NCBI GenBank assembly: GCA_900473795.1
Contig: UCMT01000015.1
Span: forward strand, 1 to 53,223
DNA: 53,223 nucleotides
Reading direction: 5' to 3'
Source: Hyphomicrobiales bacterium
Lineage (GTDB): Bacteria; Pseudomonadota; Alphaproteobacteria; Rhizobiales; Rhizobiaceae
Part shown: one piece after another, positions 1-9,079 of the stretch
Numbering within the stretch: position 1 is the stretch's first letter
Layout: each line of letters starts with the position of its first letter
The notes under the pieces: generated by a model
The model's input: only the letters and a program-made list of their open reading frames with translations
What the model was told of the DNA's origin: nothing
The model's database searches: none
Translations under genes and position numbers: made by a program

Positions 1-36
1 GCTTTCGCGCTCGGGCAGTTCTTGTCGGTCGCTCAT
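1..36 (-). CDS. 5' end of an unidentified gene running off the left edge
   Basis: An ATG on the minus strand at position 36 is preceded by a good ribosome binding site (GGAG, about 8 bases upstream of the ATG). The 12 visible codons read MSDRQELPERES. This is too little to identify a family. It is divergent from the Hsp70 gene, with 447 bases between the two starts. Confidence 0.45.
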   Translation of the reverse strand, partial: MSDRQELPERES

Positions 37-483
37 TGATTGTCTCCAGTCCGCCCCGGCGTTTTACCCGGTTTTGTTCCCAATTCTTTCATCCGTCATG
101 ACAAATACGGCTGAACTTGTCGAGCCGGTCTGCGACAGCAGGCTCATGCATTTGCGCATGAGGTCATGCACTGCGCACCACAATATATAACGTGTACGTA
201 AACGTCAAAATCTGTTTGCGCAGGTGTAGGGAGATGCAACGGATCTTACGCGGCAACCGGCCCGCCTTGCCGAAGTCGATCATCCAAGCCGCGAAATCCA
301 ACCATGCCTTGCTTTTGCCCTCTCCCCGTGCGAGGAGGCGCGCCTTAAAAACGCGTAACGCATTCGCCATCTGCGGATGCCCCCTATCCCGATCCCTGCG
401 AGCGATGTCCGGCGTCCGTCGACGATGCGGCGTTTCGACGCGTGGGACTGAAGAGCATGCACTGACAAGCACTGGAGACACTC
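37..483. other. intergenic region between two divergent genes
   Basis: No convincing gene is seen. The stretch contains an AT-rich core near 181-200 (CAATATATAACG) that could hold promoter elements, and an inverted repeat at 143-162. A GGAG at about 473 serves as ribosome binding site for the Hsp70 gene at 484. Short open frames on both strands here lack good start sites. Confidence 0.5.
143..162. promoter_or_regulatory. inverted repeat, possible operator
   Basis: CTCATGC and GCATGAG form perfect 7-base arms with a 6-base spacer, and a further TCATGCA lies just downstream. The position upstream of an AT-rich segment between divergent genes suggests a regulator site. This is inference only. 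Confidence 0.3.
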
Positions 484-1782
484 ATGGCCAAGGCCCTCGG
501 CTTCGATTTCGGCACGACCAATTCGGTGCTCGCCGCCTCGCATGGCGACACGACGCAATCGCTGAGCTTTACCAGCACCGCCGGAACCAATGATTCCATG
601 CGCACGGCCCTGTCCTTCATGAAGCACGCGCAGCTGGGTGCGGCGGCCGTGAAGATCGAGGCTGGACAGGCGGCGATCCAGCAGTTCATCGACAATCCCG
701 GCGAAGTGCGTTTCCTGCAGTCGATCAAGACCTTTGCTGCAAGCCCGCTCTTCCAGGGTACGCTGATCTTTGCCCGGCGCCACGGCTTCGAGGACCTGAT
801 GCGCTCCTTCCTGACGCGGATCGCAGATTACGCCGGCGATGGCTGGAAGCAGGAGTACGGCCGCATCGTCGTCGGCCGGCCGGTGCGGTTTGCCGGCAGC
901 AACCCGGACGAATCGCTGGCGCTCGAACGCTACGGCCGGGCGCTGTCCTCGTTCGACTTTCCCGAGGTTCATTATGTCTACGAGCCGGTGGCCGCGGCCT
1001 TCTACTTCGCCCAGAACCTGAAGAAGGATGCGACCGTGCTGGTTGCCGATTTCGGCGGCGGCACGACGGACTATTCGATCATCCGCTTCGAAAGCCATGC
1101 GGGCGAGCTGACCGCCGTTCCGGTTGGCCATTCCGGCGTCGGCGTTGCCGGCGATCATTTCGATTTCCGCATCATCGACAATGTCGTTTCGCCGTTGATC
1201 GGCAAGGGCAGCCAGTTCAAGAGCTTCGACAAGCTGCTCGACGTGCCCTCCAGCTACTACGCCAATTTCGGCCGCTGGAACCAGCTGTCGATCTTCAAGA
1301 CGCTGAAGGATTTTGCCGACCTGAAGCAGCTGGTGCGCTCGGCCGTCGAGCCGGAAAAGCTCGAAACCTTCATCGATCTGGTCGAGCACGATGAGGGCTA
1401 TCCGCTGTATCAGGCGGTTTCGGCCACCAAGATGCGGCTGTCGCGTGAGGAGGAAACCGAGTTCTACTTCGCCCCGCTCGGCGAGAAGAGCCGGCGGACC
1501 GTGCGCCGCCAAGATTTCGAACGCTGGATCGCACCGGATCTCGCCCGGATCGAGGATGCGTTGGACGAGGTGCTGGCGACGACGAACACGCCCGCCGGCA
1601 GCATCGACAAGGTGTTCTTGACCGGCGGCACGTCCTTCGTGCCCGCCATCCGCCGGCTCTTCGAAAACCGCTTCGCCGGCGACCGCATCGAAAGCGGCGG
1701 CGAACTGCTGTCGATCGCCCATGGGCTGGCGCTGATCGGCGAGCGCGACGATATCGAGCGCTGGACGGCCATGGCCGCCTGA
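484..1782 (+). CDS. yegD: Hsp70 family protein, YegD-like
   Basis: The 432-residue protein has the actin-like ATPase fold of Hsp70. The phosphate-1 motif FDFGTTNS is at residues 8-15, the phosphate-2 motif ADFGGGTTD lies around residues 187-196, and the adenosine loop LTGGTSFVP lies near 379. It stops where the nucleotide-binding domain ends, so it lacks the peptide-binding and lid domains of DnaK (about 640 residues). That matches the YegD branch, whose members are about 450 residues and have no well-defined client. It is a cytoplasmic protein. The ATG at 484 has GGAG about 8 bases upstream. The next gene begins 64 bases downstream on the same strand. Confidence 0.88.
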   Translation: MAKALGFDFGTTNSVLAASHGDTTQSLSFTSTAGTNDSMRTALSFMKHAQLGAAAVKIEAGQAAIQQFIDNPGEVRFLQSIKTFAASPLFQGTLIFARRHGFEDLMRSFLTRIADYAGDGWKQEYGRIVVGRPVRFAGSNPDESLALERYGRALSSFDFPEVHYVYEPVAAAFYFAQNLKKDATVLVADFGGGTTDYSIIRFESHAGELTAVPVGHSGVGVAGDHFDFRIIDNVVSPLIGKGSQFKSFDKLLDVPSSYYANFGRWNQLSIFKTLKDFADLKQLVRSAVEPEKLETFIDLVEHDEGYPLYQAVSATKMRLSREEETEFYFAPLGEKSRRTVRRQDFERWIAPDLARIEDALDEVLATTNTPAGSIDKVFLTGGTSFVPAIRRLFENRFAGDRIESGGELLSIAHGLALIGERDDIERWTAMAA

Positions 1783-1846
1783 AATGGTAGAGGATGCGGG
1801 ACTTTTCCGCTTCCCCGGCGATCGGCACTTCTATAGAAGGTAGGGC

Positions 1847-2746
1847 ATGATCTCCAGCGACAGGATGAGCCCGGCCGAACTTGCCGCCCTTCTGCATTTC
1901 CATGCGGAAGCGGGCGTCGAATGGCTGCTGGAACAGGATCCGGTCGATCGTTTCGCGGAGTTCGCGCAGGCAAAAGTGGCGCGTGGCAACGCCGGCTCGC
2001 AAGCCGTGCAAAAAACGCAAACCTCCGGACAGAATGACACGCCACGCCCGGTGACAAATCGGGACACTTCCGGTTCATCCGGCAATCGCGTCACCGCGCC
2101 ACCGGCCGGCGCCCCGCAGATGGCAATACCGGATGAGCAGGCCATCGCCGAAGCCCGTTTCGCGGCCGAGGCGGCCCGTTCACTTGCCGAATTGAAGAGC
2201 GCCATGGAGGCCTTTTCCGGCTGCAATCTCAGAAACAGCGCCCGCAACATGGTGTTTGCCGACGGAGACCCGTCCTCCGGCATCATGGTGATCGGCCCGA
2301 TGCCGAACGGCGATGACGACCGGGAGGGTGTTCCCTTTTCCGGAAAGCAGGGACAGATGCTGGACCGCATGCTGGCGGCGATCGGGCTGGACCGGACGTC
2401 CGTGCTGCTGACCAATGTCATTCCCTGGCGGCCGCCGGGAAACCGCGTGCCCTCGCCGCGCGAGACCGATATCTGCCGACCGTTCATCGAGCGCCAGATC
2501 GTGCTCGCAGAGCCCCGGCATCTGCTCATTCTCGGCAATTTCGCCGGCCGTTTCTTCTTCGGCGGCAATGACACGATCCACCATATGCGCGGCGAATGGC
2601 GCGACATTTCAGTTGGCGGGCCGGTCGGCGGACTGACCATTCCGGCGCTTGCCACGCTCCATCCGCAGGACCTGATGTCAGCCCCGGCGAGCAAGCGATT
2701 GGCCTGGCAGGACCTGCTGGCGTTTCGCGCCCGGATTCGTGGTTAA
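1847..2746 (+). CDS. uracil-DNA glycosylase family 4-like protein with degenerate motifs
   Basis: The 299-residue protein has a variable N-terminal region (1-115) followed by a UDG-fold domain with the family landmarks PFSGKQGQMLDRML, TNVIPWRPPGNR and LHP near 271-273. Family 4 enzymes bind a 4Fe-4S cluster through four cysteines. Here only C126 and C210 remain at cluster positions, and the usual CRPP cysteine is a tryptophan (WRPP). The catalytic-loop consensus GEAPG reads GPMPN at 150-154, so the glutamate is absent. The protein may bind DNA or have altered activity rather than being a standard uracil glycosylase. The start has a good AGAAGG site just upstream. It is probably co-transcribed with the Hsp70-like gene. 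Confidence 0.82.
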   Translation: MISSDRMSPAELAALLHFHAEAGVEWLLEQDPVDRFAEFAQAKVARGNAGSQAVQKTQTSGQNDTPRPVTNRDTSGSSGNRVTAPPAGAPQMAIPDEQAIAEARFAAEAARSLAELKSAMEAFSGCNLRNSARNMVFADGDPSSGIMVIGPMPNGDDDREGVPFSGKQGQMLDRMLAAIGLDRTSVLLTNVIPWRPPGNRVPSPRETDICRPFIERQIVLAEPRHLLILGNFAGRFFFGGNDTIHHMRGEWRDISVGGPVGGLTIPALATLHPQDLMSAPASKRLAWQDLLAFRARIRG

Positions 2747-2897
2747 GGGCGCCTGAACGGCAGTCTGCCTGATTTGTGAACAAACAATGAATGGAGCCAT
2801 GCGGGCTGCGCATACCAGCAACGCGAAACGACGCCTTGCAGAATCTATGCTGCATTGCAATATAAGGTTACGGGAGGATTGGATAAGGAATTGAACC

Positions 2898-3074
2898 ATG
2901 ACTGCCCGTTTTCGTCCTCTGCACAGCGGCTTTGAGACGCTCCGCCACGCCGGCCCGGCGCTTTACACGCCCTTTGCCCGCTTCGGCTCGGCTGCGAACG
3001 AACAGATGACTGCCGCAGGTTACGGTCGCAGCACGCGCCCGGCGCAAATCTTTTCCGAATTCATCCAGCGTTGA
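2898..3074 (+). CDS. small hypothetical protein, 58 residues
   Basis: An ATG with AAGGAA about 8 bases upstream opens a 58-codon frame beginning MTARFRPLHSGFETLRHAG and ending FSEFIQR. It is basic and rich in Arg, Ala and Phe, without a signal peptide or membrane segment. I do not recognise a family. The ribosome binding site and typical codon use are the only support. It is followed within 4 bases by a GC-rich hairpin (about 3078-3100) and then by a second small frame. Confidence 0.45.
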   Translation: MTARFRPLHSGFETLRHAGPALYTPFARFGSAANEQMTAAGYGRSTRPAQIFSEFIQR

Positions 3075-3128
3075 TTTGCGGCCGCGCTCGCGCGCGGCCT
3101 TGCTCTCAAGATTTCGAAAGACCCGCTC

Positions 3129-3275
3129 ATGTCCACTTCCATCCGCGCCCTGATCGACACCGTCGCAGACATCGGCACCGCCGTGCGTGCCTCGCGCGAA
3201 TATAGCCGCCTGAGCCTGGATGCGCCGGCGAGGCAAGCAGACCGGCTCGCCAACAGCGCGTTCCTGCCGAAATAA
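3129..3275 (+). CDS. small hypothetical protein, 48 residues
   Basis: A 48-codon frame reads MSTSIRALIDTVADIGTAVR at the start and ends LANSAFLPK. It could form one amphipathic helix. The ribosome binding site is weak (GAAAGA about 12 bases upstream). It lies 54 bases downstream of another small frame, so the two may form a unit, but no family is recognised. Confidence 0.35.
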   Translation: MSTSIRALIDTVADIGTAVRASREYSRLSLDAPARQADRLANSAFLPK

Positions 3276-3507
3276 GTCGTTCGCCACGCACTTAGGCGTC
3301 CCGATCGCCTGTTCTGCGCCACGCCCTGTCGCAATCGACAGCGCAGGAGAAATTGGTTAGAGCGACACTTGTCCTTCGAATCCAAGGGCGGCATGCCGTG
3401 CAATTCCGACAGTTCTGATCACGCAATCCGCTCCAACCAGTTTTCAGCGCCTGCCTGACCGCTTGATCGCCATCAAGCCTCCGGCAGACACGGCCCCCGG
3501 AGCGTCC

Positions 3508-4788
3508 ATGCTGGCCAGCCTCAGATCCGTGTTCAGCCTGATCCTGTCGACGCTCTTGATGATGGTCGGCTTCGGTTTGGCGAGCTATGTGCTGCCGGTG
3601 CGCTCCGTGGTGGAGGGATGGTCGACGCTGATCATCTCGCTGATCGCCACCGGCTATACGCTCGGCTTCACCCTCTCCTGCATCGTCACGCCGAAATTCG
3701 TGGCGCGCGTCGGTCATGTCCGGGTCTTTGCCGCGCTGATCACGCTGCTCAGCATCGCCATCCTGATGTGCGGGCTCGTGGTCGACTGGCACGCCTGGAT
3801 CTTCTTTCGCGCCATCTCCGGCTTTGCCATTGCGGGCAGCTATCTCGTCATCGAGAGCTGGCTCAACGAACGGGTGACCAACGAAAACCGCGGCATGCTG
3901 TTTTCGGTCTATCTGATCACCACCATGGTGGGCACGATCGGCGGGCAATATCTCGTGCCCTTGGGCGATCCGACGAATTCCTCGCTCTTCATTCTCTGCG
4001 GCGTGCTGTTTTCGCTCGCGCTTTTGCCGACGGCGCTATCCTCGTCCGCCATGCCGGCGCCGCCGGCACAGGCCAATTTCGACGTACCGGGCCTTTTCCG
4101 CCGCTCGCCGGTCGCGGTCGTCGGCGCCTTCCTTGCCGGCGCCATGGCCGGTGCCTGGCTCAATCTCGGCGGCGTCTTCACCCAGAAAATCGGCCTTTCG
4201 ACCGCAGAAGGCGCGACCTTGCTGGCAGCCGTTCTCACCGGCAGCGCGATCTCGCAGATCCCGATCGGCCGGGCGTCCGACAGAATGGACCGGCGCATCG
4301 TCATGGTCGCCTGCGGTATCGTCGGGGTCGTGTCCTGCCTCGCCATGGTCGCCTTCGTCGACGCAGGCCCGACGGTGCTCTACATGATCGCCGCCTTCGT
4401 CGGCTCGGTGCTGTTTCCGATCTATGCGCTCAATGTCGCCCATGCCAACGATCTTGCCCGGCCGAACGAATATGTCGAGGTCTCCTCGGGCATGATGATC
4501 ACCTATGGCATCGGCACGATTTCAGGCCCGTTGATGGTCGGTCCCGTGATGGACCGGTTCGGCCCCCCTGCTCTTTTCGTCGTGCTTGCGCTCTATTTCG
4601 CGCTCTACGCGGCCTATGCGACATTGCGCATCGCCCGGCGCAGCCAAAGGGACGGCCTGGTCGCGAAGACGGACTTCCAGGCAAACACCGTACCGACGCC
4701 GGGAATGGAAGCGGTGAATGCGATGAACCAGGCGATACGCCCGGCCGGCCTCGTCGAAGACGATACGGCTCCGGCGAGGTCGTCCTGA
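3508..4788 (+). CDS. MFS transporter, YcaD-like
   Basis: The 426-residue protein has about 12 hydrophobic segments and is typical of a major facilitator superfamily exporter of the YcaD type. The loop after helix 2 and the central loop with the second six-helix bundle are recognisable (GRASDRMDRR near residues 253-262). A TTG at 3463 would add 15 residues, but the ATG at 3508 has a proper GGAG 5 bases upstream and begins just before the first helix, so I prefer it. The substrate cannot be told from sequence. It converges on the EamA transporter gene, with 17 bases between the stops. Confidence 0.85.
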   Translation: MLASLRSVFSLILSTLLMMVGFGLASYVLPVRSVVEGWSTLIISLIATGYTLGFTLSCIVTPKFVARVGHVRVFAALITLLSIAILMCGLVVDWHAWIFFRAISGFAIAGSYLVIESWLNERVTNENRGMLFSVYLITTMVGTIGGQYLVPLGDPTNSSLFILCGVLFSLALLPTALSSSAMPAPPAQANFDVPGLFRRSPVAVVGAFLAGAMAGAWLNLGGVFTQKIGLSTAEGATLLAAVLTGSAISQIPIGRASDRMDRRIVMVACGIVGVVSCLAMVAFVDAGPTVLYMIAAFVGSVLFPIYALNVAHANDLARPNEYVEVSSGMMITYGIGTISGPLMVGPVMDRFGPPALFVVLALYFALYAAYATLRIARRSQRDGLVAKTDFQANTVPTPGMEAVNAMNQAIRPAGLVEDDTAPARSS

Positions 4789-4805
4789 CCCTGCCATCCT
4801 GGCTC

Positions 4806-5753
4806 CTATCCCTGTGGCGTGACGTGCTTGCGCGCGCCTCTGCGCTCGAGACCGAGCTGATGCTCCCGGAAAATGATGAAAATGCCGGCGCCGACCACGA
4901 TCGCCGTGCCGATCAGCATGACACCGGTCGGAACATCGCCGAAGAGGAAATAGCCGATGATCAGGCCGAGGATGATCGACGTGTATTCGAAGGGCGCGAT
5001 GGTTGACATGTCGGCATAGCGATAGCTCTGCGTCAACAGGATCTGCGCGACGCCGCCGCAGAAACCTGCCGCCATCAAAAGCAGAAAGGAGTTCCACGGC
5101 AGCGGCTCCCAGCCGAAGGGCAGCGTCAGCAGCGAGAAGCAGGAGGCCGACAGCGAGAAATAAAGCACGATGGTGTGCGTGCGCTCCTTGGCCACCAGCT
5201 TTCGCACCAGCACCATGGCGACAGCGCCGAGCGTTGCCGATAACAGCACCGAGAGTGCGCCGAGCGCCTCGCCTGACCCGAAGCCGCCGTCGCGCAGCAA
5301 TGTCAGGCGCGGCCAGGTGATGATCACCACGCCGACAAGGCCGATCAGGACCGCCGACCAACGGTAGACCCGCACCGTCTCCTTGAGAAAGACCGCCGCA
5401 AAGACGACAGCGAGCAGCGGCATCGCATAGCCGATGGCGATCGCTTCCGGCAGCGGCAGATGCACCAGGCCATAAAAGCCGCAGCTCATGGAGAGGATGC
5501 CGATGAAGCCGCGCGCCAGATGGCCGAAAATATCCTTGGTGTGAAAGGCGGTGCGCAGATGGCCCTTGAAAGCCAGGTAACCGAGGATCGGCACCATGGC
5601 GAAGGCCGAGCGGTAGAAGGTGATCTGGCCCGTGGCGATCCCTGTACCGGACGCCTTGATCAGCGTCGACATGCAGACGAAAACCAGTACGGACAGGACC
5701 TTGAGGGAAATGCCCTTCATCGGGTGAGAAAATTCGGCATCCATATGCGGCAC
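4806..5753 (-). CDS. DMT family transporter (EamA domain)
   Basis: This 315-residue protein has two EamA repeats with about ten membrane helices. The first repeat runs from about residue 15 to 145 and the second from about 165 to 300. The family exports metabolites, often amino acids or their derivatives, through the inner membrane. The substrate is unknown. Internal methionines at residues 4 and 12 are alternative starts, and the one at residue 12 begins just before the first helix. The gene is divergent from pepN across a 481-base gap. Confidence 0.85.
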   Translation of the reverse strand: MPHMDAEFSHPMKGISLKVLSVLVFVCMSTLIKASGTGIATGQITFYRSAFAMVPILGYLAFKGHLRTAFHTKDIFGHLARGFIGILSMSCGFYGLVHLPLPEAIAIGYAMPLLAVVFAAVFLKETVRVYRWSAVLIGLVGVVIITWPRLTLLRDGGFGSGEALGALSVLLSATLGAVAMVLVRKLVAKERTHTIVLYFSLSASCFSLLTLPFGWEPLPWNSFLLLMAAGFCGGVAQILLTQSYRYADMSTIAPFEYTSIILGLIIGYFLFGDVPTGVMLIGTAIVVGAGIFIIFREHQLGLERRGARKHVTPQG

Positions 5754-6234
5754 GCTCAGCGGACAAGACGGCAGCGAGCCGAAAGCAAAAGCACGACGGG
5801 CTGCGGGGGAGGATGCGAGCGGAGAATCCGTCGCTCAGGCGGGACTAGTCTAGCGCGCGATGAACGGAAAGGGCGATCAATTTTCTTGATGTGAGGCGGA
5901 AATATTTGATGCCTCCGCGTCAATGTCCTACGCTGGAACCAGCAGCAGAAGCGCTGTGATCCGTCTGCGGGTCGACAAACGCGAACCTCCGCAAGGAAAT
6001 TTGCGCAATCTGTGCCAAAAAGACGCGCCCGATTTAAATATTGTTAGGGCGAATTTCGTAAGTCTCTGATGCAAGACTTGGGAGCGGGACAGATCGGACA
6101 GGCCGGAACACAGCGCCGGCCACCGAAAATGACCTATCCTACCACCCCGAAGCTCCGCAGGATGCGCAGCCTCTTCACGACGACCAAGCCTCTTCCCGAG
6201 CATGATACGGCGGGAGATGCCAGCGGGACAAACG
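5754..6234. other. intergenic region between the EamA transporter gene and pepN
   Basis: No gene, repeat or clear promoter is recognised. An AT-rich segment at about 6030-6060 (containing ATTTAAATATTG) may contain the pepN promoter. Open frames through this stretch are antisense extensions or lack ribosome binding sites. Confidence 0.4.
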
Positions 6235-8883
6235 ATGCGGACAGATACGGGCGAAATCATTCATCTGGAAGACTACCGGCCAACGGATTTCGTCCTCGAG
6301 AGAGTGGATCTCACCTTTGAACTTGACCCCAGGGAAACCAAGGTCGAAGCGCGGCTGATCTTCCACCGGCGCGAGGGCGTCAGCCCGGATGCGCCGCTGA
6401 TCCTCGATGGCGACGAACTGAAGATGACGGGCCTGCTGTTCGATCAGGAAGAGATCCTGGCGGCAAATTATGATGTGGCCGAAGACAGCCTGACCATTCG
6501 CAACCTGCCGGCAACTGCCCCCTTCGAGATTACCATCACGACGGAACTCAATCCGGAAGCCAATACCAAGCTGATGGGACTCTATCGCACCAGCAATGTC
6601 TATTGCACCCAGTGCGAAGCCGAGGGCTTTCGCCGCATCACCTACTTCCCCGATCGCCCCGACGTGCTCGCGGTCTATACCGTCAACATCATTGCGGACA
6701 AGCAAACCGCGCCGCTGCTTCTGGCGAACGGCAATTATCTCGGCGGCGCCAATATGGGCGACGGCCGGCATTTCGCGGCCTGGTTTGATCCGCACCCCAA
6801 GCCAAGCTACCTCTTCGCGCTGGTCGCCGGTGATCTCGGCGTCGTCGAAGACACCTTCACGACCATGTCCGGCCGCGACGTTGCGCTGAAAATCTACGTC
6901 GAGCATGGCAAGGAGCCGCGCGCGACTTACGCCATGGACGCGCTGAAGCGCTCGATGAAGTGGGACGAGGAGGTCTTCGGCCGCGAATACGATCTCGACA
7001 TCTTCATGATCGTCGCCGTCTCCGACTTCAACATGGGCGCGATGGAGAACAAGGGGCTGAACGTCTTCAACGACAAGTACGTCCTTGCCGATCCCGAAAC
7101 CGCGACCGATGCCGACTATGCCAATATCGAGGCGATCATCGCGCATGAATATTTCCACAACTGGACCGGCAACCGCATCACGTGCCGCGATTGGTTCCAG
7201 CTGTGCCTCAAGGAAGGCCTGACCGTCTATCGTGACCACGAATTCTCCGCCGACCAGCGCTCGCGCACGGTCAAGCGGGTTGCCGAGGTTCGCCATCTGA
7301 AGGCCGAACAGTTCCCGGAGGACGCGGGCCCTCTCGCCCATCCGGTTCGTCCGACAAAATACAGGGAAATCAACAACTTCTACACGACGACGGTCTACGA
7401 AAAGGGTAGCGAAGTCACCCGCATGATCGCGACGGTGCTCGGCGCGGACCTCTTCAAGAAAGGCATGGACCTCTATTTCGACCGCCACGACGGCCAGGCG
7501 GTGACGATCGAGGATTTTGTCGCCTGCTTTGCCGAAGTCAGCAAGCGCGACATGACGCAGTTTTCGCTCTGGTACCATCAGGCCGGCACGCCGCTCGTCA
7601 CCGCTTCGACCGCCTATGACGCGGCCAAACAGATCTTCACGCTGTCGCTCGAGCAAATGGTGCCGCCGACGCCCGGGCAGAGCGGCAAGGAGCCGATGCA
7701 CATTCCGCTCAGGCTCGGGCTGTTGCTGGAAGACGGCTCCGAAGCCGCCCTTTCGTCCGCCACCGGCGCCGAAGTCACCGGCGACGTCCTCCACCTGGTT
7801 GAGCGCAAGCAGACCGTCACCTTCACCGGCATCGTCTCGCGTCCGGTGCTGTCGCTCAACCGCGGCTTCTCCGCGCCGATCAACCTGCATTTCGAGCAGA
7901 CGCCGGCCGATCGCGCCCATATTGCCCGGCATGAAAGCGACCAGTTCGCCCGTTGGCAGGCCCTGAACGACCTCGCCCTGCCGAATCTGGTGGCAGCGAC
8001 CGCCATCGCCAGGGAAGGCGCAAAGGCAGAATGCGACCGGGCGCTGATCGACGCGCTGCTCGCGGCGGCGGCCGATGCAAAGCTCGAGCCCGCCTTCCGG
8101 GCTCAGGCACTGGCGTTGCCAAGCGAAGCCGACGTTGCGCGTGAGATCGGCAGCAACAACAACCCGGATGCCATCCACGCCGGACGGCAAGACATCATGA
8201 CGGCGATCGCGAAAGCGGGCCGGGATATCTTTGCGACGCTCGCGGACGAAATGGTGGTGGATGGCCCCTTCAGCCCGGATGCCGCAAGTGCCGGGCGCCG
8301 GGCACTGCGTAATACGGCCCTCTCCTATCTTGTCTATGCCGAAAACCAGCCAGGCTGGGCGCTGGACGCATTCAAATCGGCCAACAACATGACCGATCTC
8401 AGCCAGGCGCTGACCATCCTCGCCCACCGTTTCCCCGATGACAGGGAGACGGTCGAAGCGCTTTCCGCCTTCAAGACGCGCTTTGCCAACAATGCGCTGG
8501 TCATCGACAAGTGGTTCACCATCCAGGCGACGATCCCCGGGGCGGATGCGCTCGGCCGCGTCAAGACGTTGATGGCCGATCCGCTGTTCAACAGCACCAA
8601 TCCGAACCGGGTCCGGGCTCTCGTCGGCACCTTTGCCTTCTCGAACCCAACCGGCTTCAACCGGGCCGACGGCGAAGGCTACCGCTTCCTCGCGCGCCAG
8701 ATCCTCGACATCGACCCGCGCAATCCGCAGCTGGCAGCACGCATCCTGACCTCGATGCGCTCGTGGCGGTCGCTGGAGGACGTCCGAGCCGAGCATGCGC
8801 GCAACGCGCTGCGCGAGATCGCCGCCGCGCCGAAGCTCTCCGTCGATGTCAGCGACATCGTCGAGCGGATGCTGAAAGGCTAG
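6235..8883 (+). CDS. pepN: aminopeptidase N
   Basis: This M1 zinc metallopeptidase of 882 residues (E. coli PepN is about 870) removes N-terminal residues from peptides in the cytoplasm. The exopeptidase motif GAMEN is at about 268-272. The zinc site has H304-E305-x-x-H308 with the third ligand E327 in the following helix. The open frame starts upstream at 6202, but the ATG at 6235 gives the normal N-terminus (MRTDTGEIIHLEDYRPTDF). A weak GGGA precedes it. The gene is monocistronic, with a strong intrinsic terminator 24 bases after the stop. Confidence 0.95.
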   Translation: MRTDTGEIIHLEDYRPTDFVLERVDLTFELDPRETKVEARLIFHRREGVSPDAPLILDGDELKMTGLLFDQEEILAANYDVAEDSLTIRNLPATAPFEITITTELNPEANTKLMGLYRTSNVYCTQCEAEGFRRITYFPDRPDVLAVYTVNIIADKQTAPLLLANGNYLGGANMGDGRHFAAWFDPHPKPSYLFALVAGDLGVVEDTFTTMSGRDVALKIYVEHGKEPRATYAMDALKRSMKWDEEVFGREYDLDIFMIVAVSDFNMGAMENKGLNVFNDKYVLADPETATDADYANIEAIIAHEYFHNWTGNRITCRDWFQLCLKEGLTVYRDHEFSADQRSRTVKRVAEVRHLKAEQFPEDAGPLAHPVRPTKYREINNFYTTTVYEKGSEVTRMIATVLGADLFKKGMDLYFDRHDGQAVTIEDFVACFAEVSKRDMTQFSLWYHQAGTPLVTASTAYDAAKQIFTLSLEQMVPPTPGQSGKEPMHIPLRLGLLLEDGSEAALSSATGAEVTGDVLHLVERKQTVTFTGIVSRPVLSLNRGFSAPINLHFEQTPADRAHIARHESDQFARWQALNDLALPNLVAATAIAREGAKAECDRALIDALLAAAADAKLEPAFRAQALALPSEADVAREIGSNNNPDAIHAGRQDIMTAIAKAGRDIFATLADEMVVDGPFSPDAASAGRRALRNTALSYLVYAENQPGWALDAFKSANNMTDLSQALTILAHRFPDDRETVEALSAFKTRFANNALVIDKWFTIQATIPGADALGRVKTLMADPLFNSTNPNRVRALVGTFAFSNPTGFNRADGEGYRFLARQILDIDPRNPQLAARILTSMRSWRSLEDVRAEHARNALREIAAAPKLSVDVSDIVERMLKG

Positions 8884-8906
8884 GAATTAGCAAACGGATG
8901 CCGCCG

Positions 8907-8932
8907 AAAACCCCGCAATCGCGGGGTTTTTT
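8907..8932 (+). terminator. intrinsic terminator of pepN
   Basis: AAAACCCCGC and GCGGGGTTTT form a perfect 10-base stem with a 4-base loop, followed by further Ts. It sits directly downstream of the pepN stop. Confidence 0.9.
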
Positions 8933-9079
8933 CGTCTCCGTTGGCGGGAGTATGATTTTCCAATGACGATAAATGGTTAATAAAGTTTTACATTTTCCTC
9001 TGGACAAGCCGAATCACAATTGATTCATTGGGTCAGGTTCGAGCGAGCGGCGCATCGAATCACATGAGGACCTACAGAA

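Noticed and set aside
164..370. Possible 68-codon gene beginning MANALRVFKARLL on the minus strand
   Set aside because: The ribosome binding site is poor and composition is unconvincing. It overlaps the likely promoter region of the Hsp70-like gene. I left it out but it could be tested by conservation.
280..1722. Long open frame of 480 codons on the minus strand
   Set aside because: Antisense to the Hsp70-like gene. The long frame comes from GC-rich codon bias and the translation has no recognisable domain.
6175..8796. 873-codon open frame on the minus strand
   Set aside because: It lies entirely antisense to pepN, whose catalytic motifs are intact. The product has low-complexity His/Arg/Asp composition typical of shadow frames.
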